Shown here piece by piece: positions 1 through 8,789 of a stretch of 64,000 nucleotides of DNA. The notes beneath the pieces are model-generated. The model made no database searches. It had not been told where the DNA came from and saw only the letters and a program-made list of their open reading frames with translations. Location: contig NZ_JACHEN010000025.1 of assembly GCF_014205875.1 (NCBI RefSeq), positions 23,979 through 87,978 of the forward strand, written 5' to 3'. The translations under genes were made by a program, and so were the position numbers. How positions within the stretch are numbered: the stretch's first letter is position 1; each line of letters starts with the position of its first letter. Source of the DNA: Anaerosolibacter carboniphilus (lineage in GTDB: Bacteria > Bacillota > Clostridia > Peptostreptococcales > Thermotaleaceae).

Positions 1-1054
1 CATATACTGCATGGCAGGAAGTCTGATCAGATAACAAATCAATTTTAATGTTATTCTTAGCCGCATACTCTAGCAGATCAACGATATTTCCATGATAAGC
101 AATGGACATGGCTTCTCTTTTCTCCATATACTCTTTGGCAATATCAAAAGCCTCCTTCATATCAGCTGTCACCCTTTGTACCCAGCCTTGGCTGTGTCTG
201 GTTTCTATCCTGGAATAGTCTACCTCTGCTACGATACCTACCCCATTGGCAATCTCCACTGCCTTTGGCTGTGCGCCACTCATACCACCTAGACCAGAGG
301 TCACAAATAGCTTGCCCTTCAAATCTTCATCTTCAGGAATACCCAATATCTTTCTTCCCGCGTTTAGCAGTGTATTAAAGGTACCATGGACAATCCCCTG
401 TGGTCCTATATACATCCAGCCACCAGCTGTCATCTGTCCATAGTTCGCCACACCCATCTGCTCTGCGATGTCCCAGTCCTTTGGATTGTCAAACATCCCT
501 ACCATTAAGGCATTGGTAATGATCACTCGAGGAGCATCTGGCTTTGATTTGAATAATCCCAAAGGGTGGCCAGATTCAATGACCAAGGTTTGTTCATTGG
601 TCATCACTTCAAGGTATTTCTTAATCAATTGATACTGCATCCAATTTTGACATACCTTTCCCGTTTCCCCGTAGGTAACCAATTCATAGGGATATAGGGC
701 AATATCAAAACATAAATTGTTGCCGATCATTACCTGGAAGGCTTTTCCTTCAATACAGTTTCCTTTATATTCATCAATAGACTTGGCTTTCAGATCTCCT
801 GCCGGGCGGAAACGATAGCCATAGATTCTTCCTCTTGTCAACAACTCATCTAAAAACTCTGGCGCCAATTCCTCATGAAACTCCTCAGGTATATAGCGGA
901 GAGCATTTTTCAATGCAGTTTCCGTCTGAGCAGGTGTAAGCTTAAAGCCCCGATCAGGGGCTCTTCGAATCCCTTCAATAAACTTTGGATATTCAGGCAA
1001 CACGCTATCTAACTTTATGGTCATGGCCTGAGAAATATCATAATTTGTAATCAT
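1..1054 (-). CDS. hutU: Urocanate hydratase, N-terminal part (runs off the window)
   Basis: The reading frame starts at ATG 1054 behind an AAGGAGGTA site and stays open to the window edge, giving about 351 residues from MITNYDISQAMTIKLD onward. It contains family-typical stretches such as GNCIEGKAFQVMIGNN, TNEQTLVIESGHPLG, GWMYIGPQGIVHGTFNT and TSGLGGMSGAQPKA, the last being the NAD-binding glycine region. The enzyme converts urocanate to imidazolone propionate, the second step of histidine degradation. Histidine breakdown feeds formimino-THF into the one-carbon pool, which fits formate-THF ligase next door. The C-terminal third lies outside the window. Confidence 0.95.
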   Translation of the reverse strand, partial: MITNYDISQAMTIKLDSVLPEYPKFIEGIRRAPDRGFKLTPAQTETALKNALRYIPEEFHEELAPEFLDELLTRGRIYGYRFRPAGDLKAKSIDEYKGNCIEGKAFQVMIGNNLCFDIALYPYELVTYGETGKVCQNWMQYQLIKKYLEVMTNEQTLVIESGHPLGLFKSKPDAPRVIITNALMVGMFDNPKDWDIAEQMGVANYGQMTAGGWMYIGPQGIVHGTFNTLLNAGRKILGIPEDEDLKGKLFVTSGLGGMSGAQPKAVEIANGVGIVAEVDYSRIETRHSQGWVQRVTADMKEAFDIAKEYMEKREAMSIAYHGNIVDLLEYAAKNNIKIDLLSDQTSCHAVY

Positions 1055-1079
1055 TCTATTTACCTCCTTGTTTATATAA

Positions 1080-1217
1080 GCTAATAGCTGATAGCCAATA
1101 GCTCGTAGCTATAATATTTCTTATATTTTAATGATTAGGCATTAGTAGAAGTTAGAGACAAAAGGCTTCGGATGCGCTTCATCCTTTTACCACTAACCTC
1201 TAACTTCTAACAACTAA
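1080..1217. repeat. Low-complexity palindrome between fhs and hutU
   Basis: The spacer holds an imperfect inverted repeat: AGAAGTTAGAG at about 1147 pairs with CTCTAACTTCT at about 1201, with AAAAGG/CCTTTT and GGATG/CATCC nested inside. The outer arms are built from GTTAGT-like words. On the fhs transcript the element begins within a few bases of the stop codon, so it may form the 3' end hairpin. Similar words recur in other spacers of this window. Confidence 0.6.
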
Positions 1218-1221
1218 CCCT

Positions 1222-2904
1222 TTAGAACAATCCTGTAATCACACCATTTTCATCGATATCGATTTTCTCTGCCGATGGTACCTTTGGCAAACCTGGCATG
1301 ATCATAATCTCTCCAGTAAGGCACACGATAAATCCTGCCCCTGCGGATACCCTTACTTCCTTTACATTAATCTTAAATCCTTTTGGTGCACCTAGGAGAT
1401 TTGGATCATCCGATAAAGAGTATTGGGTTTTTGCCATACAGATGGGCAGCTTATCCAATCCCAGCTCTTCTAGTTTCTTGATTTCCTTTAGCGCTTTGGA
1501 AGAGAATACGACCCCATCGCCGCCATAAATCTCTTTTACAATGGCGTCTACCTTCTCTGGGATAGAAGCCTCCGTTGGATATAGGTGCTTGAAATCTGGT
1601 GACGTACCATCGACGATTTGAACCAGCTTCTCTGCCATCTCAATGCCGCCTTCGCCGCCTTTTGCCCAAACTTCATTCAGTGCAACTTCCACACCATATT
1701 CCATACATTTTCTTATCAATACTTCGATTTCAGCTTCAGTATCGCTGACAAATCGGTTCACTGCCACCAATACAGGTAGCCCGAATTTACGAATATTCTC
1801 CACTTGCTTTGCAAGATTGGCAAAACCTTTCTCAATGGCTTCTACATTTTCCATGCTTAGATCAGTTTTCTTTACGCCGCCATGCATTTTCAGTGCACGG
1901 ATGGTTGCTACAATTACAACAGCAGCTGGTTTTAGACCACCATAACGGCACTTGATATCTAAGAATTTCTCTGCTCCAAGGTCTGCACCGAAGCCTGCCT
2001 CTGTTACAAGATATTCACCCAACTTTAATCCCAGCTTTGTAGCCATAATGCTGTTACAGCCATGGGCAATATTGGCAAAAGGTCCCCCATGGATTAGGGC
2101 TGGCGTATTCTCAAGGGTCTGTACAAGATTTGGCTTAATAGCATCCTTTAACACGGTAGCCATGGCACCCTGAACTTTTAAATCCCCACAAGTAACAGGT
2201 TGCCCTTCATGATTGTAGGCAATAACCATTCTACTTAATCGATCCTTTAGATCCATTAAATCAGAAGACAAGCATAAGATCGCCATCACTTCTGAAGCCA
2301 CGGTGATCATAAAACCATCCTGCCTTACAAATCCATTGGCTTTACCCCCTAAAGCGACAACGACTTCCCGTAGGGCTCTGTCATTCATATCCAAAACTCT
2401 TTTCCAAACAATTTGTCTTGGATCTATATTCAATGTATTTCCATGATTGATATGGTTATCGATGGTCGCTGATAATAGATTGTGGGCTGTAGTAATAGCA
2501 TGCATATCCCCTGTAAAATGAAGATTGATGTCTTCCATAGGCACCACCTGAGCATATCCACCCCCTGCTGCACCACCCTTTACACCAAATACTGGTCCTA
2601 AAGAAGGTTCTCTTAGGGCAATAACAGTTTTCTTGCCAATCTTGTTAAGGGCTTGACCTAATCCTACAGTGGTCGTTGACTTTCCTTCTCCTGCTGGCGT
2701 AGGACTGATTGCTGTTACAAGAATTAATTTGCCATCTTCCTTGTCTTTTAATCGGGTAAAGATACTGGAATTGATTTTGGCTTTATATTTTCCATAAAGC
2801 TCCAACTCATCCTCCAATATGCCCCAATCTCTCGCAATGTCTCCAATTGCCTTCATTTTGGCCTGCTGTGCGATTTCGATATCGCTTGGTACCTTGTTTA
2901 CCAT
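1222..2904 (-). CDS. fhs: Formate-tetrahydrofolate ligase
   Basis: This enzyme uses ATP to join formate to tetrahydrofolate, making 10-formyl-THF in the cytoplasm. It feeds the Wood-Ljungdahl methyl branch or works in reverse to recover ATP from histidine, glycine or purine breakdown. The P-loop [15 protein letters not shown] sequence appears near residue 65, followed by [23 protein letters not shown], split here only by description, which is diagnostic of the family. The start MVNKVPSD (ATG 2904) is chosen because it lies 8 bases from GAGGG and gives 560 residues, the family's usual length; an adjacent ATG at 2907 is equally possible. A ZTP riboswitch precedes the gene. Confidence 0.96.
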   Translation of the reverse strand: MVNKVPSDIEIAQQAKMKAIGDIARDWGILEDELELYGKYKAKINSSIFTRLKDKEDGKLILVTAISPTPAGEGKSTTTVGLGQALNKIGKKTVIALREPSLGPVFGVKGGAAGGGYAQVVPMEDINLHFTGDMHAITTAHNLLSATIDNHINHGNTLNIDPRQIVWKRVLDMNDRALREVVVALGGKANGFVRQDGFMITVASEVMAILCLSSDLMDLKDRLSRMVIAYNHEGQPVTCGDLKVQGAMATVLKDAIKPNLVQTLENTPALIHGGPFANIAHGCNSIMATKLGLKLGEYLVTEAGFGADLGAEKFLDIKCRYGGLKPAAVVIVATIRALKMHGGVKKTDLSMENVEAIEKGFANLAKQVENIRKFGLPVLVAVNRFVSDTEAEIEVLIRKCMEYGVEVALNEVWAKGGEGGIEMAEKLVQIVDGTSPDFKHLYPTEASIPEKVDAIVKEIYGGDGVVFSSKALKEIKKLEELGLDKLPICMAKTQYSLSDDPNLLGAPKGFKINVKEVRVSAGAGFIVCLTGEIMIMPGLPKVPSAEKIDIDENGVITGLF

Positions 2905-3067
2905 CATAACCACCCTCTCTATGTATTTTCCCAATATTTCATGTTTGAATTATACTATAGTCCTCGTCACCAAAGCGTCGAATTTTGAAAATAGGCAGAA
3001 TATTTCTCCATCATCCGGCCTTAGTATATCCGTTAAAAATGTTTTTTATTTTTTTCTTAACTAACGC

Positions 3068-3155
3068 AAAAAACCGCCTGGGTTCTATGCCCAGGCGGTC
3101 GGCTTTTCTCCGTCACACTCCCCGTGGTTTATTCCACTTCCGCCAGTCGTGTGAC
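3068..3155 (-). ncRNA. ZTP (pfl) riboswitch with overlapping terminator, controlling fhs
   Basis: Read on the minus strand, a stem GTCACAC (3155-3149) / GTGTGAC (3118-3112) encloses ACTGGCGGAAGTGGAA and ACCACGGGG. The conserved 3' piece CCGACCGCCTGGGCA follows. These are the hallmark blocks of the pfl motif, the riboswitch for the purine intermediate ZTP/ZMP. ACCGCCTGGG (3099-3090) then pairs with CCCAGGCGGT (3082-3073) and runs into six U residues (3073-3068). The terminator 5' arm is therefore part of the aptamer, so ligand binding should prevent termination. fhs lies 164 bases downstream, a known ZTP-riboswitch target. Confidence 0.93.
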
Positions 3156-3170
3156 TTCATTATGTTTTTA

Positions 3171-3199
3171 ATTATAAAATAATCTTTCATTTCAATCAA
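3171..3199 (-). promoter_or_regulatory. SigA-type promoter for the ZTP riboswitch-fhs transcript
   Basis: On the minus strand a -35 TTGATT (3199-3194) is separated by exactly 17 bases from a perfect -10 TATAAT (3176-3171). The predicted transcript starts about 10 bases before the riboswitch stem. Confidence 0.75.
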
Positions 3200-3243
3200 G
3201 GAAAAAATGCCACGATCATTGTATGTGCAATTACATGTACTTA

Positions 3244-4314
3244 TCATTGAGCTGTTGTCTCATCTGTAACTGGCTCAACATTTGCAACCGTTGCATCCTC
3301 CGTGTCTGTATCAGTATCCGTATCTGTATCTGTACTTGGCTCTACGGTCACCGTTGTATCATCATCCATTGTCCCATCTGGTTCCACAGTTACAACAGTC
3401 TCTTCTTGATTTTCAACATCTGTGTCATCTGTTTGTCCTTCTTCGATGTCAATAACACCCGTTTCCTTATCATATTCTACATTTAGGCCTAGGGTTTCTG
3501 CTATAAATCTCAAAGGTACCATCGTTCTGTTATTAATCATTCCTGGGCGTACATCAAGTTCCTTTTCTTCGCCATTTACTAATACTATACCAGTTTTTAA
3601 ATTGAAAATAATCACTACCCCATCCTTCTCGATGGTTACTTCTTGTGCTTCTCCATTCCATTTTACTTCTGCGCCAAGCCCTTCAGTGATGGCCCTTACT
3701 GGAATCAATGTTCTTCCCTGCTTGATCACTGGTGGCACATCAAACTTGAAATTTCCTTTTTTAGAATAAATATTTTCCACTGGAATCACTTCTACATCTG
3801 TCTCTGCCTGTTGGATTTCCTCTGCCACCTGCTTTAAAGCATCTAGTTCTTCTTGAGTATATTTATTCTTAATCACTTCTTTCATTTGCCCTTTAATGTC
3901 ATTCATTTCCGCTTTAAGTTCTGTCATTTCAAGCTTAGCAGCAGCCACTGCTTCTTGAGCAGCTTTTATTGCAGCCTCGTCACCACTGGCCTTCGCAGCT
4001 TCATAAGCAGCCTCTAATTCAGCTAACTTACCTTCAACCTCCTCTTTTGAGGCTTCTATCGCATCTTTATCAGCTTCTAACGCATCTTTTACTGCCTTCC
4101 ATTCTATATTTTTCACTTTTTCTTTGATCGTTTCACTTGTTGATTCCACTGTGCTCTCATCAGCTTCCACTGTGCTCTCACTATCTACCTTTACTTCTTT
4201 TTCAACTTTTTCCTTTGGAGCTTCTGTCTTACCTCCCTTTGCCATGGCACTAGCTGGCACTGAGAACATACAGGCTGCAATAACCGTCAATGAAACCACT
4301 TTTCTCCAATTCAT
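3244..4314 (-). CDS. Secreted stalk-domain (copper amine oxidase N-like) protein
   Basis: The 356-residue protein opens with a signal peptide (MNWRKVVSLTVIAACMFS, then PASAMA). Residues about 35-165 are charged and Ala/Glu/Lys-rich, predicted coiled coil. Residues about 185-300 match the copper amine oxidase N-terminal-like 'stalk' domain: VPPVIKQGRTLIPVRAITEG and NNRTMVPLRFIAETLG are its two repeated motifs. The tail is an Asp/Thr/Glu-rich linker with a DTDTDTDTDTED run encoded by a short DNA repeat. Such domains are common in clostridial exported proteins and have no amine oxidase activity; the exact role is unknown. A GGAGGATG ribosome site precedes ATG 4314. Confidence 0.85.
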   Translation of the reverse strand: MNWRKVVSLTVIAACMFSVPASAMAKGGKTEAPKEKVEKEVKVDSESTVEADESTVESTSETIKEKVKNIEWKAVKDALEADKDAIEASKEEVEGKLAELEAAYEAAKASGDEAAIKAAQEAVAAAKLEMTELKAEMNDIKGQMKEVIKNKYTQEELDALKQVAEEIQQAETDVEVIPVENIYSKKGNFKFDVPPVIKQGRTLIPVRAITEGLGAEVKWNGEAQEVTIEKDGVVIIFNLKTGIVLVNGEEKELDVRPGMINNRTMVPLRFIAETLGLNVEYDKETGVIDIEEGQTDDTDVENQEETVVTVEPDGTMDDDTTVTVEPSTDTDTDTDTDTEDATVANVEPVTDETTAQ

Positions 4315-4421
4315 CTTTTCATCCTCCTTTATGTATTTCCGCTTTACGTCATAGGAATACGACTTTTCTTAATTTTTTAGGTGCCTGTTTCATATTTTCA
4401 AAAAATTTGTTTGTAAGTGTC

Positions 4422-4453
4422 AAAAAACTTGTAGCCATAGCATACTACAAGTT
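4422..4453 (-). terminator. Terminator after sigI-rsgI
   Basis: On the minus strand AACTTGTAG pairs with CTACAAGTT around a ten-base loop and is followed by a run of T. It lies 35 bases past the rsgI stop. Confidence 0.8.
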
Positions 4454-4487
4454 TTCTTCATGGACAATGCGCCCTATTTCCTAATTT

Positions 4488-5729
4488 CTATTTCTTCTCT
4501 TTTATTTTTTCCTTTTCTTTTTCCTTCAATTTTTCGTTTTCTTTTTCTTTCTCTTTTTCTTTCATTTTTTCTTTTTCTGCTGATCTCTTTGATTTTTCTG
4601 ATTCCTCTTCATCCTTAGATGCTTCCTGCTCTTTTTCCTTTTGTGTCCCATGCTTTTCTTCATCTTTTTTTTGCTCTTGAATCATCTCATCCTTTTCCAA
4701 TTGTTCCTGATCACTCTTTTTTTTATCTTCATCTTTCTTTTCTTCTGGAGGGGCTATTTTTTTCATTTGACCCGGAGCTGTTTGCAATCCAGGAGCTTTT
4801 TGGAGACCTGGAGCCGTTTCTTGTCCAGGAGGATGATTTTCCTTTTTCTCCTTTTTCTCCTTTTTCTCCTTTTTCTCCTTTTTCTCCTTTTTCTCCTTTT
4901 TCAGTGGCATCTGATCTTCTGGTTCTTCTTTATTATTGTCTATTTCTTCTGAGTTCGTCCTTTTCTTTAATTCTTTCGCCTTTAATTTTCCAATACCCTT
5001 GTCTAGGATTTGTTGTGCCTTTAATTCTTTCACCTCTTCAATGGTAAGCTTCTCTCCATCCTTTTCCGCTCTTTTGAAAACCCCATACTTTCCAACAGAT
5101 ATATGCTGATCTCGAGCTTTCTGAACATCTTCTGTTTTTCCCTGGAGATGGGCGACTTGAATCTGCTTCATTTCTATTTTTTCTTCCAGCTTCTGCTCTA
5201 TTTTCTCTACAATTTTCTTCCCATCAAGGAATACTTTTTCTGATGTCATAGTCGTAGAAATCAATACCGTATTCCGCTCTTCTGTCAGATAGTCCAATTC
5301 CCTTGCGTTGCTCACGATGGTCAGGACTGCCTCATCAATAGCCATGCCTACAAGACCTTCTGATATAACCTTCTTTCCGTCCTCATTGATAGGAATTACT
5401 TTCAAAACTTCTTCTTCCTGATTGATTTCAAGCTCTACACTGGGGTTGATATCTACACTGACAATAGCCGCTGTACTGGCAAGAACCCTTGTGGTATTCC
5501 ATGAATTTAACCAAGTCATGGAAACAATCATAACCAGGAACATGGCAGCGGCCAAACCAATGGTTCTCACCGAAATCTTCTTTTTTCTGTAAATGTCTTC
5601 ATGAACAAAGATAATTTCTTTTCCTACATCCAGTCCATCTTTTTTTACAACCTTCAGATATTCCATAGTATTTGTCAAAACAACCGCAAAATCACTTTCA
5701 ACCTTCACCACGCATCCTCTGTAGACCAT
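4488..5729 (-). CDS. rsgI: Anti-sigma-I factor RsgI-like protein
   Basis: It is a membrane anti-sigma factor that holds SigI inactive. Residues 1-50 (MVYRGCVVKVESDFAVV...) match the RsgI N-terminal domain. A single membrane helix lies near residues 55-77, followed by an extracytoplasmic segment (STAAIVSVDINPSVELEIN) typical of RsgI proteins. The C-terminal third is extremely rich in Lys and Glu and carries no recognisable carbohydrate-binding domain, unlike many clostridial RsgI proteins. ATG 5729 is preferred to GTG 5738 because AAGGGGG lies about 9 bases upstream. The gene overlaps the end of sigI by 32 bases, implying translational coupling. Confidence 0.88.
   Translation of the reverse strand: MVYRGCVVKVESDFAVVLTNTMEYLKVVKKDGLDVGKEIIFVHEDIYRKKKISVRTIGLAAAMFLVMIVSMTWLNSWNTTRVLASTAAIVSVDINPSVELEINQEEEVLKVIPINEDGKKVISEGLVGMAIDEAVLTIVSNARELDYLTEERNTVLISTTMTSEKVFLDGKKIVEKIEQKLEEKIEMKQIQVAHLQGKTEDVQKARDQHISVGKYGVFKRAEKDGEKLTIEEVKELKAQQILDKGIGKLKAKELKKRTNSEEIDNNKEEPEDQMPLKKEKKEKKEKKEKKEKKEKKENHPPGQETAPGLQKAPGLQTAPGQMKKIAPPEEKKDEDKKKSDQEQLEKDEMIQEQKKDEEKHGTQKEKEQEASKDEEESEKSKRSAEKEKMKEKEKEKENEKLKEKEKEKIKEKK
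4843..4902. repeat. 9-bp tandem repeat inside rsgI
   Basis: Six full head-to-tail copies of TTTTTCTCC plus a partial copy. They are read on the minus strand as GGAGAAAAA and encode a run of Lys-Lys-Glu or Glu-Lys-Lys triplets. Every unit is in frame, so gain or loss of units would change linker length without breaking the protein. Confidence 0.95.
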
Positions 5730-6453
5730 CCGCAACACCCCCTTCTATGGCAAGAATATAATTTTTTAAAAGTTCTAGATCGCTATCTAGAATCAATATG
5801 GCGGCAATGATGAATTTCCTACTGCGTTTTAACATTTTTAATGTCACATTCAACTCTTTCGTAATTTTGGTGCCAGGCAATGTTTTTTTACGAAACAATT
5901 CTTCCTTTAAACCTTGATGGGCTGCAACATATTTTGCGATCTTTATGCTATTTATCCTGGTATCTACATGCTTCGGTGCTTCATTGACCAAGTCCGAAAA
6001 GGTAATATCAAACGCCCTTAGCTGTTCTTCAAAAGCCCTCATCTCATCCTTTAATTCAAAAGCATCTGTAAAGTCCTCAGTTTTTAACTGAGCCTCGATC
6101 TGCATTTCTTGCTCCTCATCATACTGACTTATGGGAACAGCCACCATATGCCTGCTGGCCCTACGCAGACAATCGGTTACCCTGCTTTTGATTACCAACT
6201 CAGCAAATCCGATAAATGTACCTCTAGATCCCTCATATTTGTCAATGGCCTCATTGAAGGCCTCCAATCCAACACTATACTCCTCGCTGTTCTCTGATTC
6301 TACGTAGCGATTGGTCGTATTGGACACGGTTTTTATAATAAAGGGTATATATTCTTCAATAAAAATTTCTCTTTCTTGTGAATCTCCATCCTTAATTTTT
6401 TTCAGTCGATTTGTTAAGGAGTCTTTCCTGAGAAAATTCAATAGGCGCGCCAA
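5698..6453 (-). CDS. sigI: RNA polymerase sigma factor SigI
   Basis: The 251-residue protein has the SigI architecture: a region-2-like N-terminal half with EEYIPFIIKTVSNTTNRYV, SVGLEAFNEAIDKYEGSRG and FIGFAELVIKSRVTDCLRR, and a SigI-specific C-terminal domain ending in a helix-turn-helix (KITKELNVTLKMLKRSRKFI). It directs RNA polymerase to envelope or polysaccharide-sensing promoters in Bacilli and Clostridia. The start is TTG 6453, with GGAGGTG eight bases upstream and no better ATG. rsgI overlaps its 3' end. Confidence 0.92.
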   Translation of the reverse strand: MARLLNFLRKDSLTNRLKKIKDGDSQEREIFIEEYIPFIIKTVSNTTNRYVESENSEEYSVGLEAFNEAIDKYEGSRGTFIGFAELVIKSRVTDCLRRASRHMVAVPISQYDEEQEMQIEAQLKTEDFTDAFELKDEMRAFEEQLRAFDITFSDLVNEAPKHVDTRINSIKIAKYVAAHQGLKEELFRKKTLPGTKITKELNVTLKMLKRSRKFIIAAILILDSDLELLKNYILAIEGGVADGLQRMRGEG

Positions 6454-6570
6454 CCTGTATGCACCTCCTTACATTATAGATGTACGCTGCTCTATCTTCT
6501 TTTAGGTCCCTGCTTCTAGTTTCTTAGAGGGAATTATTCCCCAATATTTTCATGTTCTAGATAGAAATTG

Positions 6571-6593
6571 AAAAAGAGACTGCTTTGTCTCTC
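6571..6593 (-). terminator. Terminator after the DUF554 gene
   Basis: On the minus strand AGAGAC / GTCTCT stem with a six-base loop runs into TTTTTC, 34 bases past the stop codon. Confidence 0.75.
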
Positions 6594-6626
6594 TCAAGTT
6601 CTATATCCTTATTCCATGACGATGGG

Positions 6627-7331
6627 TTAAAATATTTTGAAATATAATAGTTTCCCTATGTAGTATACACATGGAATAAAAATCCCCGGAAGCATATTTC
6701 CTACTTTCAATCGCTTTACCTCAATCATATTCAGGCCAATGGCAAGGATCAGTAATCCACCTACCACCGACATTTGACGGATTACCTCATCAATCAAAAA
6801 GACCTTCATCACAGAGGCTGTCATGGTAATCAGTCCTTGATATACAAAAACTGCCACAGCCGATAGCATCACACCGATTCCCATGGTGGACGTAAATGCG
6901 ATGGAAGTAATCCCATCCAGTACCGCCTTGGTATACAATGTTTGATGATTTCCTACCAATCCGCTTTCCAATGAGCCCACGATAGCCATAGAGCCCACAC
7001 AATACAGCAAGCTAGCGGTAACAAACCCCTTGGCAATGCCGCCTTCAGCTTTTCCCATCTTTCTTTCTATCCATTTCCCTAAACTTTCAAGGTGGTCCTC
7101 AATGCATAAATACTCTCCTACCAAACTTCCTATAGCTAAGCTAAAAAGTACCAGTAGTACATCTTGATCCTGAATCTTTAATCCACCCAATAATCCCAAT
7201 AATATAATCGCCAAACCCATGGATTTCATCACAGTATCATTATATTTTTCAGGGATTCTTCCACCGAAAATCAAACCTATAATACTCCCCCCCACAATGG
7301 CCAATGCATTTACGATTGTTCCCAGCACCAT
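6627..7331 (-). CDS. DUF554 family membrane protein
   Basis: The 234-residue protein starts MVLGTIVNALAIVGGSIIG and shows about seven hydrophobic helices. The GTIVNALAIVGGSIIGLI opening and the FTSTMGIGVMLSAV segment match DUF554, a family of unknown function that may be transporters. The start at ATG 7331 follows AAGGGGGAAAC; a longer in-frame extension to 7391 has no ribosome site. The next gene on the same strand, ogg, ends 76 bases upstream, so co-transcription is possible. Confidence 0.85.
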   Translation of the reverse strand: MVLGTIVNALAIVGGSIIGLIFGGRIPEKYNDTVMKSMGLAIILLGLLGGLKIQDQDVLLVLFSLAIGSLVGEYLCIEDHLESLGKWIERKMGKAEGGIAKGFVTASLLYCVGSMAIVGSLESGLVGNHQTLYTKAVLDGITSIAFTSTMGIGVMLSAVAVFVYQGLITMTASVMKVFLIDEVIRQMSVVGGLLILAIGLNMIEVKRLKVGNMLPGIFIPCVYYIGKLLYFKIF

Positions 7332-7407
7332 TGTTTCCCCCTTTATATATGTCTCTTTCGTATATCTAACTATATATTCTTTGTGATCCAAAAAACTCCT
7401 TCTTGAA

Positions 7408-8289
7408 TTATTTGCCTATTCCTAATTCCCTGGCATAATAGAAAAGATACTGTTGGGCGAATCCCGCATATTCACCAAAACGTTTCTGTCCATAATCCTG
7501 AATAACTTTCAAGGGCATGTCTTCTTGCAGATAAAAATACTCCATCACCCGCTTTACCCATACATCAATGGGAAAGGCATCAAATTTGCCCATAGAAAAC
7601 AGCAAAATACAATCCGCTACCTTTGGCCCTACACCACTAATTCTTAAAAGTTCCTTCCTCGCCATATCCGTATCTAAATTATGGATATTATAAATATTCA
7701 TCTGTCGCTCTCCTACGATGGCTGCAGCGTCTAGGATGTATTTCGCTCGATAACCCGTACGGCAAAGCCGAATCTCTTCGATCGTTCTGTTCAGCAATGC
7801 TTCTGGTTCAGGAAAAGCATAATGCCCTCTTCCCTTATACGTCCCGATCAGCCGTCCATATTTTTCACTGAGTTCCTCAATAGATTTTTTAATCAATGGA
7901 ATCCCTCGATTAGAGGATATGATAAAGGAAATCAAGGTTTCCCATTCATCCTGTTTAAGTATTCGAATCCCATATCCTTTTTCAATGGCTCTTTCCATGA
8001 CAGGATCATTTTTACAGAGGGACTTTTTTATCGCTCCATAGTCCTGACCCAAGTCAAAATATGTCTTCCAAATCCCATAAAAATCTTCAATATTCGTATT
8101 ATTAAAGATGATTTGATCTTTCTCCTTCGCCACATTCAATATTTTTTTATGAGCTACCAATGTATAACTGCCATCGACTTCTCGATTCCAACGAAAGCAC
8201 TGGCCACATTCAAAGATATGGGATAATTCGAAATCCGCTACGCCTTCTAATATCACTTTATCTTTTTCTTCAACTATTTTATAGTTCAA
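7408..8289 (-). CDS. ogg: 8-oxoguanine DNA glycosylase/AP lyase (OGG1 type)
   Basis: This base-excision repair enzyme removes 8-oxoguanine opposite cytosine and nicks the abasic site. The CGQCFRW motif near residue 30 is typical of the OGG N-terminal domain. The helix-hairpin-helix GPD core carries the catalytic lysine (TGYRAKYI, near residue 190) and aspartate (FDAFPIDVWVKR, near residue 250), with the hairpin LLRISGVGPKVADC between them. Its 293 residues match the bacterial OGG1-like family used by many Clostridia. A GGAGGAAATACC site precedes ATG 8289. Confidence 0.93.
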   Translation of the reverse strand: MNYKIVEEKDKVILEGVADFELSHIFECGQCFRWNREVDGSYTLVAHKKILNVAKEKDQIIFNNTNIEDFYGIWKTYFDLGQDYGAIKKSLCKNDPVMERAIEKGYGIRILKQDEWETLISFIISSNRGIPLIKKSIEELSEKYGRLIGTYKGRGHYAFPEPEALLNRTIEEIRLCRTGYRAKYILDAAAIVGERQMNIYNIHNLDTDMARKELLRISGVGPKVADCILLFSMGKFDAFPIDVWVKRVMEYFYLQEDMPLKVIQDYGQKRFGEYAGFAQQYLFYYARELGIGK

Positions 8290-8394
8290 GGTATTTCCTC
8301 CTTCTTATTCCAATAGGTCAAGTTATAAGCTTGTCTCTATCTTTACCCTATAATCTAGCTTTTAAAAGTATTCGAATCCAAAATTATTTTTTCT

Positions 8395-8460
8395 ATCTCA
8401 TCTGTTTTCAACCTACAACTTTCAACTTCTAACTTTCAACTTCTAACTTTCAACTTCGAA
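8395..8460. repeat. Tandem CAACTTTCAACTTCTAA-type repeat upstream of the cobalamin riboswitch
   Basis: A stretch of CAACTT/CTAACTTT words repeated about six times. It resembles one arm of the low-complexity palindromes found in other spacers. It lies between the divergent ogg and cobT transcription units. Confidence 0.7.
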
Positions 8461-8508
8461 GAAGGATATTTTCCATTTCCGTCGAATATATTGTTTCATA
8501 GAAATGTT

Positions 8509-8657
8509 AGAGGTTATAGGTGCCCCAGAGGGGAGAATAGGGAATGAAGTGAAAATCTTCAGCGGTCCCGCCACTGTAGGACGGAGTCAATCACAAGATA
8601 CCACTGGTTTTCCGGGAAGGTGTGAAAGACGAAGATGTCAAGCCAGGAGACCTGCCT
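8509..8657 (+). ncRNA. Cobalamin (B12) riboswitch controlling cobT
   Basis: The block has the class-I cobalamin riboswitch signposts in order: GGTGCCCC near 8519, GGGAATGAAGTGAAAATC, GCGGTCCCGCCACTGT near 8562, and the 3' B12-box AAGCCAGGAGACCTGCC ending at 8656. The terminator that follows at 8688 is the likely expression platform, so B12 would switch off the downstream gene. Confidence 0.95.
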
Positions 8658-8687
8658 ATAAGCTTTAGAAGTACATGAAGGATGGTA

Positions 8688-8732
8688 AAGTTCATGGTTT
8701 TTTGCCTATGCAAAAAACTATGGACTTTTTTT
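8688..8732 (+). terminator. Riboswitch expression-platform terminator before cobT
   Basis: AAGTTCATGGTTTTTTGC pairs with GCAAAAAACTATGGACTT around a five-base loop, with two G-U pairs, and runs into a T tract. It separates the aptamer from the cobT ribosome site. Confidence 0.88.
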
Positions 8733-8789
8733 ATTTGTCTCCCTTTCCTTCAACCTTTAACCCCTAACGAATAAAAGGAGGAATATCAA

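Noticed and set aside
3062..3110. Simple terminator of the stalk-domain gene at 3244
   Set aside because: The hairpin's left arm is the conserved 3' block of the ZTP riboswitch and the promoter lies between it and the stalk-domain gene, so it belongs to the fhs leader.
4843..4902. Possible CRISPR-like array
   Set aside because: Units are 9 bp with no spacers and are in frame within rsgI; a coding microsatellite. No CRISPR or cas gene is in the window.
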